NCBI GenBank assembly: GCA_000381585.1
Contig: KB906736.1
Coordinates: 220,789-284,788 of the forward strand
Length of the DNA stretch: 64,000 nucleotides
Reading direction: 5' to 3'
Source: Acidobacteriaceae bacterium KBS 83
GTDB taxonomy: Bacteria; Acidobacteriota; Terriglobia; Terriglobales; Acidobacteriaceae
A program made the translations under genes and the position numbers. Positions 9,304 to 17,856 of this stretch are shown in pieces (position 1 is the first letter of the stretch; each line of letters opens with the position of its first letter). The notes beneath the pieces were generated by a model. That model did no database searches. It saw only the letters and a list, made by a program, of their open reading frames with translations, and was not told the DNA's origin.

Positions 9304-9691
9304 GGGGGAACCTCCTCTGAGCGGCAAGGTTCGGGCGGGATTGCCCGTATGAGATAGCCGCACATGAGCACTCTCATGGCGCTTTGCTTAATTACCCGAA
9401 CAGGTTGGAGGCCGCTAATTCCTCAAAAGCCGGGGAGCGAATGAGTCCTCGGCAAACGGCAGGACTGACAGATCGGAGACACCGGGAGAAAATGAGCTAC
9501 CGAACTACAGGGGAAGATAATGGTCCTGCCGTTAAGGACCTGTCAATCTCAGGCTCGCTAAATCTGGGTCTTTGGATTTTCATGCGAGCGAAAAGCGCGT
9601 GAGTCTGCCCGGAACTCCGGTTCAGAGCAGAATGTCCGCGCCCTGCTCGGCACGTGGCAAGTGCCATCCCATGGCTAGAGCAATGGGAAGG
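9304..9691. other. Intergenic stretch without a supported gene
   Basis: About 390 bases between the peroxidase start and the 3' end of the regulator gene. The short frames here (for example 9384-9602 and 9572-9769) have no ribosome site or recognisable product. The peroxidase promoter should lie in the part nearest 9303. No clear hairpin or repeat was seen. Confidence 0.5.
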
Positions 9692-11500
9692 CTAAAGCAC
9701 TCCCAGATGCTCGGGATACCGTGCCTCGAGAGCGCTCACCAGAAGTTCAAACTCCGGAAGCATCCGTAGACCTTCAAGGCACGGGTCGTTCATAAAAAAT
9801 GGCCAGCATGCGAAACCTGTGCTGACACTTCGCTCCAGCCACTCAAAAGCGGTATCAGGTCGCCCTGCCAGGGCCAGAATGCAGGCGATCTGGTAATAGG
9901 TATGGTGCGCGTGTCCAAATGATTTTGGACTTGCGCAAGCCTTCGCCATGCAATCGAGTGCGGCTTCGAATCTCCCTTGCAGTGCCCAAAAGACTCCCTC
10001 AAGGCTGATGATCAGCGGATCTTCCGGCAACAGCAGCAGCGCTTCATCCAGCAGATCCTTCGCCTCTTTCCAATCCCCCGTCATCATGGCTGGCTGCGGA
10101 GCAAAATAGATTGCGTACTTATTGCTTGGGCTTTCTGCACGCCATGCGTGAATCACTTCGCGCGCCGCTTCGTATTCCCGATTCCAGATATGGACCTGGA
10201 CAATACTCGAACTCACCGCCTTTCTGGGATCGAAAGGCCGGCCTCTTTCGTACATGTCGCGCGCGTAATCAAGCAGCCCGATATGCGCCAGGATGGTGCC
10301 GAGACGATTGTAGGCATGAGGCAGATTGCTCTGCAGGGCGAGGGCGCGCTTGAGTTCGCCAATTGCTTCCAGGTGTTGAAAGTTCTTCGACGGTCCCCAC
10401 AGCAGAAAAGCACTGGCGACGTGCCCTTCGGGAAGATTTGGATCTAGTTCGAGCGCGCGCCGGCAGTGAAATTCAGCCCTTCCCAGCCATACGCTGGCTG
10501 GATCAAATTCGAAATGGCGAGTCGTGCACACAAACGAGAGGGTCGCGTGACTCAGGGCGAAATCAGGATCTCGCGTCACAGCGTTCGTCAGGTGATGTGC
10601 GGCCTTCTCCATCATGACCGGATCGCCGGAGGCGCTCAGCCGATAGCCCCGCATAAATTCCGCATAGGCCAACGGATCTCTGCTATATCGCGGCCGATGC
10701 TCGGCCATCGCTCGACCAAGCGGCCGGTTCAGTGTGCTCGCAATCTGCTTCGCGATCTCACTCTCGAGCTCTGATAAGTGATTCATGTCGAGATCGCATT
10801 TCCTTACAAAGCAAACGCTCTGCGAATTTGCGTCGAGCATCTCCAGAGAGAGACGCCATTGACCTTTGGAGATCTGAATGGCGCCATGGACCATAAAACG
10901 AACGCCCATCCGGGCAGCGATCTCCGATGCGTTGGCCTCTCGCGGCACGTTCAGCATCGCTGAAGTTGGCAATACATCCACACCCGGCAGATTTCCCAGG
11001 CGCGAGCACAACGCATCCGCGAACCCCAGGCAAAGACCATGGTCGTCCGTAGCCTTCCCCAGAACCACCAGTGGCAGCACGCCAAGTGATGAGCGCTCGT
11101 TCCACCCGCTCGCGGTTTCCGGCCGAACGAAGCCGGCAGAAGCTTGCCCAAAATCAGCGCGCGGATATTGCGCTTCGACCACACGCACAGGACCGATGAA
11201 TCGGTACCCTTTCCCAACTACCGTTTCGATAAAGCGCGGTTGAGCGGAATCGTCATTCAGTGCCGTCCGGATCTTTCGCACAATGTTGTTCAGGTTTTTG
11301 TCGGTGTCGATAAACAGATCGGAGCGCCAGAGTTTCTTGACGATATCTTCGCGTGGCACCATTTGCTCTCGTCGGCCAACCAGGAAGATCAGCAACTCCA
11401 TAGACTTCTTTTCTAGCTTCACCCGGCGGCCGGAGCGGCGCAGTTCGTATCGCCCGAGATCGAGTTCAACTTCATCGATAACTCGTTTTGCACTGAACAT
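9692..11500 (-). CDS. Winged-helix (OmpR/CadC-type) transcriptional regulator with C-terminal TPR domain
   Basis: 602 residues. Residues 1-105 form a trans_reg_C winged helix: GRYELRRSGRRVKLEKK, LLIFLVGRREQMVPREDI, then LNNIVRKIRTALNDD and FIETVVGKGYRFIGPV. Residues about 135-260 resemble the nucleotide-cyclase-associated FlgO-like region (LGVLPLVVL, then GVRFMVHGAIQ). Residues about 280-600 are helical repeats of TPR type (FALSHATLSF, LPEGHVASAFLLWG, LPHAYNRLGTILAHIG, FEAALDCMAKAC). No membrane helix separates them, so it is likely cytosolic. Such regulators are abundant in Acidobacteriota. It is transcribed divergently from the cupin and FAD-oxidoreductase genes, with 151 bases between starts, so those are its first candidate targets. 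Confidence 0.8.
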   Translation of the reverse strand: MFSAKRVIDEVELDLGRYELRRSGRRVKLEKKSMELLIFLVGRREQMVPREDIVKKLWRSDLFIDTDKNLNNIVRKIRTALNDDSAQPRFIETVVGKGYRFIGPVRVVEAQYPRADFGQASAGFVRPETASGWNERSSLGVLPLVVLGKATDDHGLCLGFADALCSRLGNLPGVDVLPTSAMLNVPREANASEIAARMGVRFMVHGAIQISKGQWRLSLEMLDANSQSVCFVRKCDLDMNHLSELESEIAKQIASTLNRPLGRAMAEHRPRYSRDPLAYAEFMRGYRLSASGDPVMMEKAAHHLTNAVTRDPDFALSHATLSFVCTTRHFEFDPASVWLGRAEFHCRRALELDPNLPEGHVASAFLLWGPSKNFQHLEAIGELKRALALQSNLPHAYNRLGTILAHIGLLDYARDMYERGRPFDPRKAVSSSIVQVHIWNREYEAAREVIHAWRAESPSNKYAIYFAPQPAMMTGDWKEAKDLLDEALLLLPEDPLIISLEGVFWALQGRFEAALDCMAKACASPKSFGHAHHTYYQIACILALAGRPDTAFEWLERSVSTGFACWPFFMNDPCLEGLRMLPEFELLVSALEARYPEHLGVL

Positions 11501-11651
11501 AGAGCTCTCGTACTGGAATCATCCGATAAGACTCAGCGACTTGGAAAGATATATGAAAGATATACAAACTTTACCTGCTACCGATTGGAATGGCCCCTTC
11601 GCTAAGGGATGATTCTCGCGGATTCAAAATCCCCAGAGTGGAGACCGAAAG

Positions 11652-12143
11652 ATGAAACGAAGCACGTACCTCTTACTCGCGCTGTTTGGGTTATTCTGCG
11701 GCGCGGGTCAGCTCCTCAAGATTGCGGCGCAAGCCCCGTCCCATCAAACAAGACACGTGTTTACCCCGGATACCATCCCGTGGGGTCCGCCACCGCCGGT
11801 GGTGCGACCGGGCGCACAGTTCGCCGTGCTCGAAGGCAACCCGCTCGCCGCGAGCGGCGACTACACCGTGCGTCTGAAGATGCCGGATGGCTACCGGATC
11901 TCACCCCATTGGCATCCCAAGCGGGAAAATGTCACCGTCATTTCCGGAACATTCAAAGTTGGCATGGGAGATGTGTTCAACACGAAAACCATGGCCGCCC
12001 TCACCGCTGGCAGCTTTGGTTTCCTCGATCCCAGCATGCATCACTACGCCATGGCATGCGGAGAGACCATTGTGCAGGTCCACGGCCAGGCACCTTTTCA
12101 GTTCAACTACGTCAATCCGGAAGACGACCCCAGGGAAAAGTAA
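11652..12143 (+). CDS. Secreted cupin-domain protein
   Basis: 163 residues. Residues 1-27 are a signal peptide (Lys-Arg-Ser, then LLLALFGLFCGAGQLL). The cupin core is seen in YRISPHWHPKRENVTVISG (two His and a Glu near residues 86-93, usual metal ligands) and in the second motif around FLDPSMHHYAMACGETIVQVHG. It probably acts outside the cytoplasm as a metal-binding cupin, perhaps in protection or metabolite turnover; the substrate cannot be read from the sequence. GGAG lies upstream of the ATG. The FAD-dependent gene begins about 215 bases downstream in the same direction, and the winged-helix/TPR regulator is divergent. Confidence 0.75.
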   Translation: MKRSTYLLLALFGLFCGAGQLLKIAAQAPSHQTRHVFTPDTIPWGPPPPVVRPGAQFAVLEGNPLAASGDYTVRLKMPDGYRISPHWHPKRENVTVISGTFKVGMGDVFNTKTMAALTAGSFGFLDPSMHHYAMACGETIVQVHGQAPFQFNYVNPEDDPREK

Positions 12144-12359
12144 GTCTGCCTCTCAAATGTCGGGGGAGGATTTCAGCAGTCGGCCGTGCAGCAAACAATC
12201 TGTGAAGGCCGCAGGCTCCAGGAAGCGTCAACAATCGTTTCCTGGAACGAGTTCCAGGCAGGCGCCCCGATTCAGAAGATGAAGTCTTCTGTAGTTCGTT
12301 CAGGTCTCGATCGGGTATTGTTACCTTCACCATCAGGCTCGGATCAGGAGGAAACTCCG

Positions 12360-13559
12360 ATGAGCTTCGACGTGATCACCGTGGGCGGTGGGCTCGCTGG
12401 ATCTACTCTCGCCACAGAATTAGCTCGCGCTGGCTACAAAGTACTCGTCCTGGAACGAGAAACTCATTTTAAGGACCGAGTTCGCGGCGAGAATATGCTC
12501 CCGTGGGGAGTGGCGGCCGCTCGCCGATTGGGACTCGTGGACTATCTGCTCGCCAGCGGAGCTCATCAACCTCCGTATTGGATCACATACATAGGCGGTA
12601 ATCCCGTTGCCAGCCGCGATCTCCAGGCAACAACACCACACGGCGAAGTCTCATTGAATATCTATCATCCCAGCTTGCAGGAAGCATTGCTCCGGCGTGC
12701 CAGTGTCCAAGGCGTCGAGGTGAAGCGTGGCGCAAAGGTATTGAGCGTCGATGCAGGCCCGGATCGGCTTCCAAACATCACGTTCGAGAACGAAGGCAAC
12801 CGGCAGACGTTGAGTGCACGAGTGATTGTCGGAGCAGATGGCCGCGCCTCTCAGGTTCGCGGATGGTGCGGATTTGAAATACAACGAAATCCGGATCTTC
12901 TGACCATTGCAGGAACATTGCTTGCGGGAACCGACGTTCCAGATGGCGCTGTTCATCTCGCATTTGGCGTTGGATGCGCAACGCTTTGGGCGCCGCTCGG
13001 CGGCCGGCGCGCTCGGGCATATTACGTCTACCCCGGGGTCGCTGGACGTCGAGGGCTCTCGGGCAAAGACAAGACTCAGGAATTCATGCGGCTCTGTCAG
13101 TCAACGGGTGTGCCGGAATCGTGGTTCGCCGGAGCGGAGTCGATCGGGCCGCTCGCTGAATTCGACGGCGCGGATCGCTGGGTCGAATCGCCCGCCAGAA
13201 ACGGAGTTGTTCTCATCGGCGATGCGGCTGCCTCCTCGGATCCATCTTGGGGCTGCGGTTTGGCACTCACACTCCTGGACGTCGAGCACCTCGCGAAAGC
13301 ACTCTGCGCGAGCGATGACTGGAACGCCGCGCTTGGTCGCTACGCGGCGGAGCACGATGAGTACTACTCGGCCCTTCATCGGATCCTCGGCTGGATGACG
13401 GAACTGACATGGACGGCGGGCCCCGAAGCCGATGAGCGACGTGGACGAGTCTTTCCGCGTATGTTGTCCGACCCGCGAGGCTTTCCCGACTCCGTCGGAC
13501 TCGGGCCGTTTGGTCCAAACGACGATGAAGCAAGAAGGCTCGTGATGGGCCTCGACTAA
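12360..13559 (+). CDS. FAD-dependent oxidoreductase/monooxygenase (PHBH / geranylgeranyl-reductase-like fold)
   Basis: 399 residues from the ATG at 12360, which has a near-perfect AGGAGGA 7 bases upstream. A longer frame to 12186 has no ribosome site and its extra residues are not of the family. The Rossmann motif VGGGLAGS is at residues 8-15, followed by the second FAD element ERETHFKDRVRGENM; the FAD-ribityl motif appears as IGDAAASSDPSWGCG near residue 287. This fits class A flavin monooxygenases or geranylgeranyl-reductase-like enzymes acting on an aromatic or isoprenoid substrate with NAD(P)H. The active-site lid is not specific enough to name a substrate. There is no membrane segment. 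Confidence 0.78.
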   Translation: MSFDVITVGGGLAGSTLATELARAGYKVLVLERETHFKDRVRGENMLPWGVAAARRLGLVDYLLASGAHQPPYWITYIGGNPVASRDLQATTPHGEVSLNIYHPSLQEALLRRASVQGVEVKRGAKVLSVDAGPDRLPNITFENEGNRQTLSARVIVGADGRASQVRGWCGFEIQRNPDLLTIAGTLLAGTDVPDGAVHLAFGVGCATLWAPLGGRRARAYYVYPGVAGRRGLSGKDKTQEFMRLCQSTGVPESWFAGAESIGPLAEFDGADRWVESPARNGVVLIGDAAASSDPSWGCGLALTLLDVEHLAKALCASDDWNAALGRYAAEHDEYYSALHRILGWMTELTWTAGPEADERRGRVFPRMLSDPRGFPDSVGLGPFGPNDDEARRLVMGLD

Positions 13560-13765
13560 GCCCCGCCCGACGCGTTCAGGCCAGACGCGTCCAGGCCGTC
13601 TCTCCCGCGGAAAGTAGTTAGGCGCGAACGGCTGCAGAGCGGAGTTGCATCTGTCTTAGGCAATTTGTTGCCTCGATTCGGTATCCACCTTTTTGGATTG
13701 CAAGCGCAGAAGTCGCGGCGTAACTTCATGCCCTCCCCTCTGACTTTCCAAAGGACAAGAATCAA

Positions 13766-14968
13766 ATGACGTCTCAATTGCAGTACCTTCTCTGCCTCGT
13801 CGTCGCCGTTTCTTCCCAGGCTGCCCTCGCCCAATTCATACCCGCCGCCACAGCACCGGCGCCCGTCGCACACGTCTATGTGCAAACACCGCGTGGAGTT
13901 AATCTCTACAGCACCTCTCCAACGGGACGCCTCACGTTAATGGCCGGGTCGCCGTTCAAGACTGTCGGATTGGCGGTCGCGACGAACGGAAAGTACTTCA
14001 TCAGCAATGGCACGAATTACGTGCATGTTTACGCGATGTCATCGGCGGGTGCCGTCGGGAAGGAAGTTTCTAACATCAATACTGCCCTCTACTCGGGTGC
14101 AGAATGCGGGACAACTGGTCCAACGGTCCTCGACCACACCGGCCAAACTCTCTACGTGCAACACGCCGAGAGCATGGACGGCGCCTTTGTCTGTTCTGCC
14201 TTCCAGTCGTACAGACTCGGCAGCACAGGGCAATTGACCTTCATCGGTGCCACGGAACAGGGCATCGACATTCATGTCGCCGCTCCGACGCCTTTAGCCA
14301 TCAGTGGTCAGAACAACTATGCGTTTGACATCTATGGCATCAGCTTCGGGTATGAAGGTTCCTTCGCTCAGGCTTTCAAGCGGACCGCGAGCACCGGCTC
14401 TTTGGACCAATGGAACATTGCTGTGACCAATCCCGCGACCTTTGACGCTAGCTGGTCATGGATGCAATTCGGTGTGGCCGCCGATCCCACAAATCACCTC
14501 GTCGTCTTCCAGATGCAGGAGCAGGGCCTTCCGTATGGCCTATTCACTTACCCGCAATTAGCAAGCTACGCCTTCGATTCTTCGGGGAATCTTACGACTA
14601 CCAATACCTACAGGAATATGCCTGCGCCCCAGGTGTACCCGGCGGTCATGAACATGTCCCCCTCAGGAAAGCTGCTGGCAGTCGCCAGTCCCAATAGCTA
14701 CTCTGGCTGCAAGTGTGGAACTGCTAGCTGGGGAACGGCTGGATTGCAGGTATTTCACTTCAATGGAGCCAAGCCAATCACCCATTACACGACAACGCTT
14801 ACCAAGGCTCCGATTGATAGCGTTCGCTGGGATCACGCGAACCATCTCTACGCCCTCAGCTACTCCACGAATAAGCTTTACGTCTACACAATCACCCCGA
14901 CCAGCGTCACACAAGCCCCCGGTTCGCCTTATACGATCAACAAGCCTACAGCTCTGGTTGTTCGCTGA
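13766..14968 (+). CDS. Secreted beta-propeller protein (lactonase-like)
   Basis: 400 residues. Residues 1-22 form a signal peptide (LLCLVVAVSSQAALA, cleavage after Ala-Gln). The rest is a series of propeller-like blades: HVYVQTPRGVNLYSTSPTG, LAVATNGKYFISNG, HVYAMSSAGAVG, and a final LYVYTITPTSVTQAPGSP. This resembles the 7-bladed lactonase/YncE-type secreted proteins that are numerous in Acidobacteriota. Catalytic metal ligands of true lactonases are not evident, so a binding or structural role is as likely. AAGGA lies 10 bases before the ATG. About 200 bases separate it from the FAD gene, so an independent promoter is likely. Confidence 0.65.
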   Translation: MTSQLQYLLCLVVAVSSQAALAQFIPAATAPAPVAHVYVQTPRGVNLYSTSPTGRLTLMAGSPFKTVGLAVATNGKYFISNGTNYVHVYAMSSAGAVGKEVSNINTALYSGAECGTTGPTVLDHTGQTLYVQHAESMDGAFVCSAFQSYRLGSTGQLTFIGATEQGIDIHVAAPTPLAISGQNNYAFDIYGISFGYEGSFAQAFKRTASTGSLDQWNIAVTNPATFDASWSWMQFGVAADPTNHLVVFQMQEQGLPYGLFTYPQLASYAFDSSGNLTTTNTYRNMPAPQVYPAVMNMSPSGKLLAVASPNSYSGCKCGTASWGTAGLQVFHFNGAKPITHYTTTLTKAPIDSVRWDHANHLYALSYSTNKLYVYTITPTSVTQAPGSPYTINKPTALVVR

Positions 14969-15203
14969 GAACGAGAGAAACCTGTGCTCAGCCGATCCGG
15001 TGTTCTTTGCCCAAGACCGCCGCCATTCCTGGCTTGGGCAAAGTCTCACACGTCATCCTGATGGGCAGGAGGTGCCTCGAACTTTTCTAGGCTTTCGCAA
15101 GACTGCTAGGTCGAGTCGCAGGTACCCGACAAAATCACAAATGGCACGGGCGTCGGAGCAGAGGCCCCGGAGCGGGGAACAGTTTAACGAGAAGGAGTTT
15201 ACT

Positions 15204-16214
15204 GTGCCAGAAGAAGTGGTGGGTGAATCTAGTACACAAGACCCGGGCGTTAAGGGTACAGGGCCAGTTATTGGAGTCCAGGGAATTGGACTTGTCCCGG
15301 GTGGGTTTGGCGTCGTAGGTGGCCCTCAGAGTCAGCAGCCTTTCCCCGGACCATTTATCGGGGTCAAAGGAGATGGTGGTGCCGGCCTTGTGGTGCCGCC
15401 CGGCATTCCTGTTGGGGCCCCACATTTCGGCGTTCTCGGCACAGTCTCTGGTGCCGAAGACACTGGCGTACAAGGGGAAAGCCCGAACGTTGCCGTGAGT
15501 GGAATGGGCGGCAAGATCGGGGTTTTCGCAACCGGGGATACTGCGATATTTGGTTCATCCAAAACGGGTCTTGCGGGCCAATTCGACGGAAATGTAACGA
15601 TTAATGGCAATCTCAGTCAAAATGGCGATGCCGACATTGTTGGAGGTTTAGTCGTAACCAAAACAGTCACTTTTAATGGAGATTTCACCACAGTCGGGAG
15701 CGTAACCATTCAAGGCGACTTGAGTACCAACGGGTCGTTCAACGGGACACTTGACCTGCAGGGCGACCTGAACGTCAGTGGCGACGTGTTCCTACAGAAT
15801 CGCGGTGGTGATATCGCTGAGCAATTCGCTACCGGCTGCGTGGACCTGTGCGATCCAGGCACTGTGATGGCAGTGAATGACGACGGGCAACTCATTCCAT
15901 GCAGTGAGCCTTACGACCACCGTGTGGTGGGTATCGTCGCAGGGGCCGGGGGGCTGCGTCCGGCGCTGACGCTGCGCCCGGACCTGCCGGCCGCCACAGT
16001 TTTGCCCGTCGCTATGGTCGGGACAGCCTATTGTAAGGTTGAGGCGGATACGCACCCGATAGGGGTGGGCGACCTGCTCACGACTTCGTCACGCGCTGGC
16101 CACGCCATGAAGGCCATCGACCAATCCCGAAGTTTCGGCGCCGTCCTCGGGAAAGCGCTCGCTGCCCTCCCGCAAGGACAGGGCATAATCCCGGTGCTGG
16201 TGACCTTGCAGTGA
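15204..16214 (+). CDS. Glycine-rich beta-fibre protein with a conserved C-terminal domain
   Basis: 336 residues from a GTG at 15204, selected because GAAGGAG lies 6 bases upstream; the frame is open to 14715, but that part overlaps the preceding gene. Residues 1-110 are Gly/Val repeats of the form GVxGxG (GPVIGVQGIG, GVVGGPQ, GVKGDGG, GVLGTVSG, GVQGE), and residues 110-200 continue with short strand repeats (NVTINGNLSQNG, TVTFNGDF, SVTIQGDL, TLDLQGDLNVSGDV). These resemble the triple-stranded beta-helices of phage tail fibres. Residues 200-336 are a compact domain (GDIAEQF, DLCDPGTVMAV, YDHRVVGIVAGAGG, GVGDLLTTSSRAGHAMKA). No signal peptide is visible. The stop lies 15 bases before the next gene, so the two are probably co-transcribed. 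Confidence 0.62.
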   Translation: MPEEVVGESSTQDPGVKGTGPVIGVQGIGLVPGGFGVVGGPQSQQPFPGPFIGVKGDGGAGLVVPPGIPVGAPHFGVLGTVSGAEDTGVQGESPNVAVSGMGGKIGVFATGDTAIFGSSKTGLAGQFDGNVTINGNLSQNGDADIVGGLVVTKTVTFNGDFTTVGSVTIQGDLSTNGSFNGTLDLQGDLNVSGDVFLQNRGGDIAEQFATGCVDLCDPGTVMAVNDDGQLIPCSEPYDHRVVGIVAGAGGLRPALTLRPDLPAATVLPVAMVGTAYCKVEADTHPIGVGDLLTTSSRAGHAMKAIDQSRSFGAVLGKALAALPQGQGIIPVLVTLQ

Positions 16215-16229
16215 AAGGTGTGTTGCGGC

Positions 16230-17468
16230 ATGCCTGATGGTGGACAGCAGCTTTCCGTAGACGACATCGTGAGCGCCATGCGTAAAGCGCTCAAGGCGGA
16301 TGAAGAAGGCAAGCTAACGTTTATCAACGAACTGGGACAGGTCATCGGCACGCTCGCGAATATTATTCAGGTGGCTGGCTGGGTTATTCCCTTTGCCTCG
16401 ACAGCGGCCGGGATCATCAAGGCTGCCGTCGGGCAGCAGTCCGATGCCGATCCTGCATTGAAGGCGATCCAGGACGAGCTCACCCATTTGATCAAGGACC
16501 TGCACAACGTTACCGACCACATCGACATGGAGGATATTACGACGCGGCTGAACGACGTCCAGGTGACTCTTGATCTGCTCAAGCTGCACGGTAAGTCCGA
16601 CCCCAACGTGGTGTCGCGTATGCCACACGACGCGATTGCGCTGCTCCGAGATTTCGGCAGCCAATCCTTCTGGACCCGTCCGTTCTTTTCAGATCTCATG
16701 TGGCACGACGGGTGGATTTCGACGGACCCGCCGGTCGATGCCGGCGGAGAAGTGCTTGATCCCACGCTCATCATGGTGGGCTACATGCGAGCCATCAACA
16801 TGTGGTTGTGCACGCTGTCGCTTATGGAGCCGTCTGGTCCGCCGCCCGAGCTTGGGCTCGACATTACGGATGTCATCAACAACGTGCAGGGATACCACGC
16901 CGCCCTGGCGGCAGGCATTCACGTCGGTCGAGTGCCCATTCCAGATGATGTAGCCATCCCCAGCACCATCGGTCCTGCGCTGCTAGGCGGGTGGAGTGTG
17001 ATTGAACCACACATTGGCGCCGTCAACATCTACACGAACCAGCCACTCGTGGTCGACTACTGGGCATGGCCTGACCCTGAGTTGAAGTGGACGATTGAAG
17101 AGTTTGATGCGTTCTACGACGGGTTTGCCAGGTTCCAGGTGCAATTCGAGCTCGGCGGCAAGGCACGTCAGAAGGCGCTGTATATTACTGCGGGACTGCC
17201 CGACTTCTGGCGCACTTTGCAACACGTCCGTCAAATTGGCGGACAACCCATCGAACGCAGTAATCCGAATTCGAGCTGGTCCCTGAGAGAGTTGGACGCC
17301 GCTCTCGTACGCCTGCACCCGCTTGATGATCCCGACGGCCTTGTGACTGGCTTGCGTGTCCTTCGTCGACTTGACGAGGTCGCGAATTATCCGAACGACG
17401 CGCCCCCGCCCTCGACTCAACTCGGCAGGCGCTCGTTGAGGGACGCCATCCGCCTGGCCACCGCCTGA
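16230..17468 (+). CDS. Unrecognised helical protein with a hydrophobic N-terminal segment
   Basis: 412 residues from the ATG at 16230; a GTG at 16218 is an alternative, with AAAGGTG lying between the preceding stop and the ATG. Residues 15-65 contain a hydrophobic stretch (ELGQVIGTLANIIQVAGWVIPFAS in two pieces, then AGIIKAAVGQQ), and residues 70-115 are amphipathic helices (IQDELTHLIKDLHNVTDHI, ITTRLNDVQVTLDLLKLHG). The remainder is mixed, Trp-rich (SFWTRPFFSDLMWHDGW, VDYWAWPDPELKWT) and ends in an Arg-rich tail. The layout recalls alpha-helical membrane-active proteins such as delta-endotoxin N-domains, but I see no diagnostic motif. It directly follows the beta-fibre gene. Function not recognised. 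Confidence 0.6.
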   Translation: MPDGGQQLSVDDIVSAMRKALKADEEGKLTFINELGQVIGTLANIIQVAGWVIPFASTAAGIIKAAVGQQSDADPALKAIQDELTHLIKDLHNVTDHIDMEDITTRLNDVQVTLDLLKLHGKSDPNVVSRMPHDAIALLRDFGSQSFWTRPFFSDLMWHDGWISTDPPVDAGGEVLDPTLIMVGYMRAINMWLCTLSLMEPSGPPPELGLDITDVINNVQGYHAALAAGIHVGRVPIPDDVAIPSTIGPALLGGWSVIEPHIGAVNIYTNQPLVVDYWAWPDPELKWTIEEFDAFYDGFARFQVQFELGGKARQKALYITAGLPDFWRTLQHVRQIGGQPIERSNPNSSWSLRELDAALVRLHPLDDPDGLVTGLRVLRRLDEVANYPNDAPPPSTQLGRRSLRDAIRLATA

Positions 17469-17615
17469 TGAGGCTCGTTGGGAATTCGCCAACAGTTTCC
17501 ATTTCCGGAACGAAGGCTCATTCTCGCAACAAAGTTGGCAAGGTATTTCCCGCGATTTGCCATACTCAAATAAGGGGTACCAGCAATGTCTGTCGCTAGT
17601 GATGGACCGGCCGAA

Positions 17616-17855
17616 GCTAAGTCCTTTCGTTGGACATTTTTACGCGTAAGCCTCTTAGACATAACAACTTAGCTGCCGGATCGGGGTACTGCGCCAGAAA
17701 ACATGCAAAGTCCCTTCCGTAAGTCCTTTGTTTAGACATTTTTGCGGCTAAGTCCTTTGTTTGGACATTTTTGAGACTCGGGAAGCCACTTAAACCTTGG
17801 CAATGAAAAGACTTACGTCTCGCCCTCCGGTGACAGGAGGGGGGGAGGGGTCGGG
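17616..17855 (+). repeat. Composite intergenic repeat, copy A (TAAGTCC units plus GC-rich hairpin)
   Basis: The stretch 17469-17856 holds no gene. From 17616 it contains units built on GCTAAGTCCTTT then TTGGACATTTTT (17616, 17719, 17747), a degenerate unit at 17646, an AAAAGACTTAC box, and a terminal GCCCTCCGG/AGGAGG hairpin followed by a G-run at 17838-17855. The G-rich end abuts the stop codon of the permease gene at 17857. Two other copies (24037-24169 and 55694-55828) share the same order of parts. The element is longer here because it carries extra tandem units. Confidence 0.75.
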
Positions 17856-17856
17856 G

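Noticed and set aside
16230-17468. Possible delta-endotoxin (Cry-like) toxin
   Set aside because: The hydrophobic N-terminal helices are suggestive, but no conserved Cry block or three-domain layout was seen, so it is left as unrecognised.
17616-17855. CRISPR-like array
   Set aside because: The TAAGTCC units are irregular in spacing, vary in sequence, and the same units occur at two other loci without spacers or cas genes.
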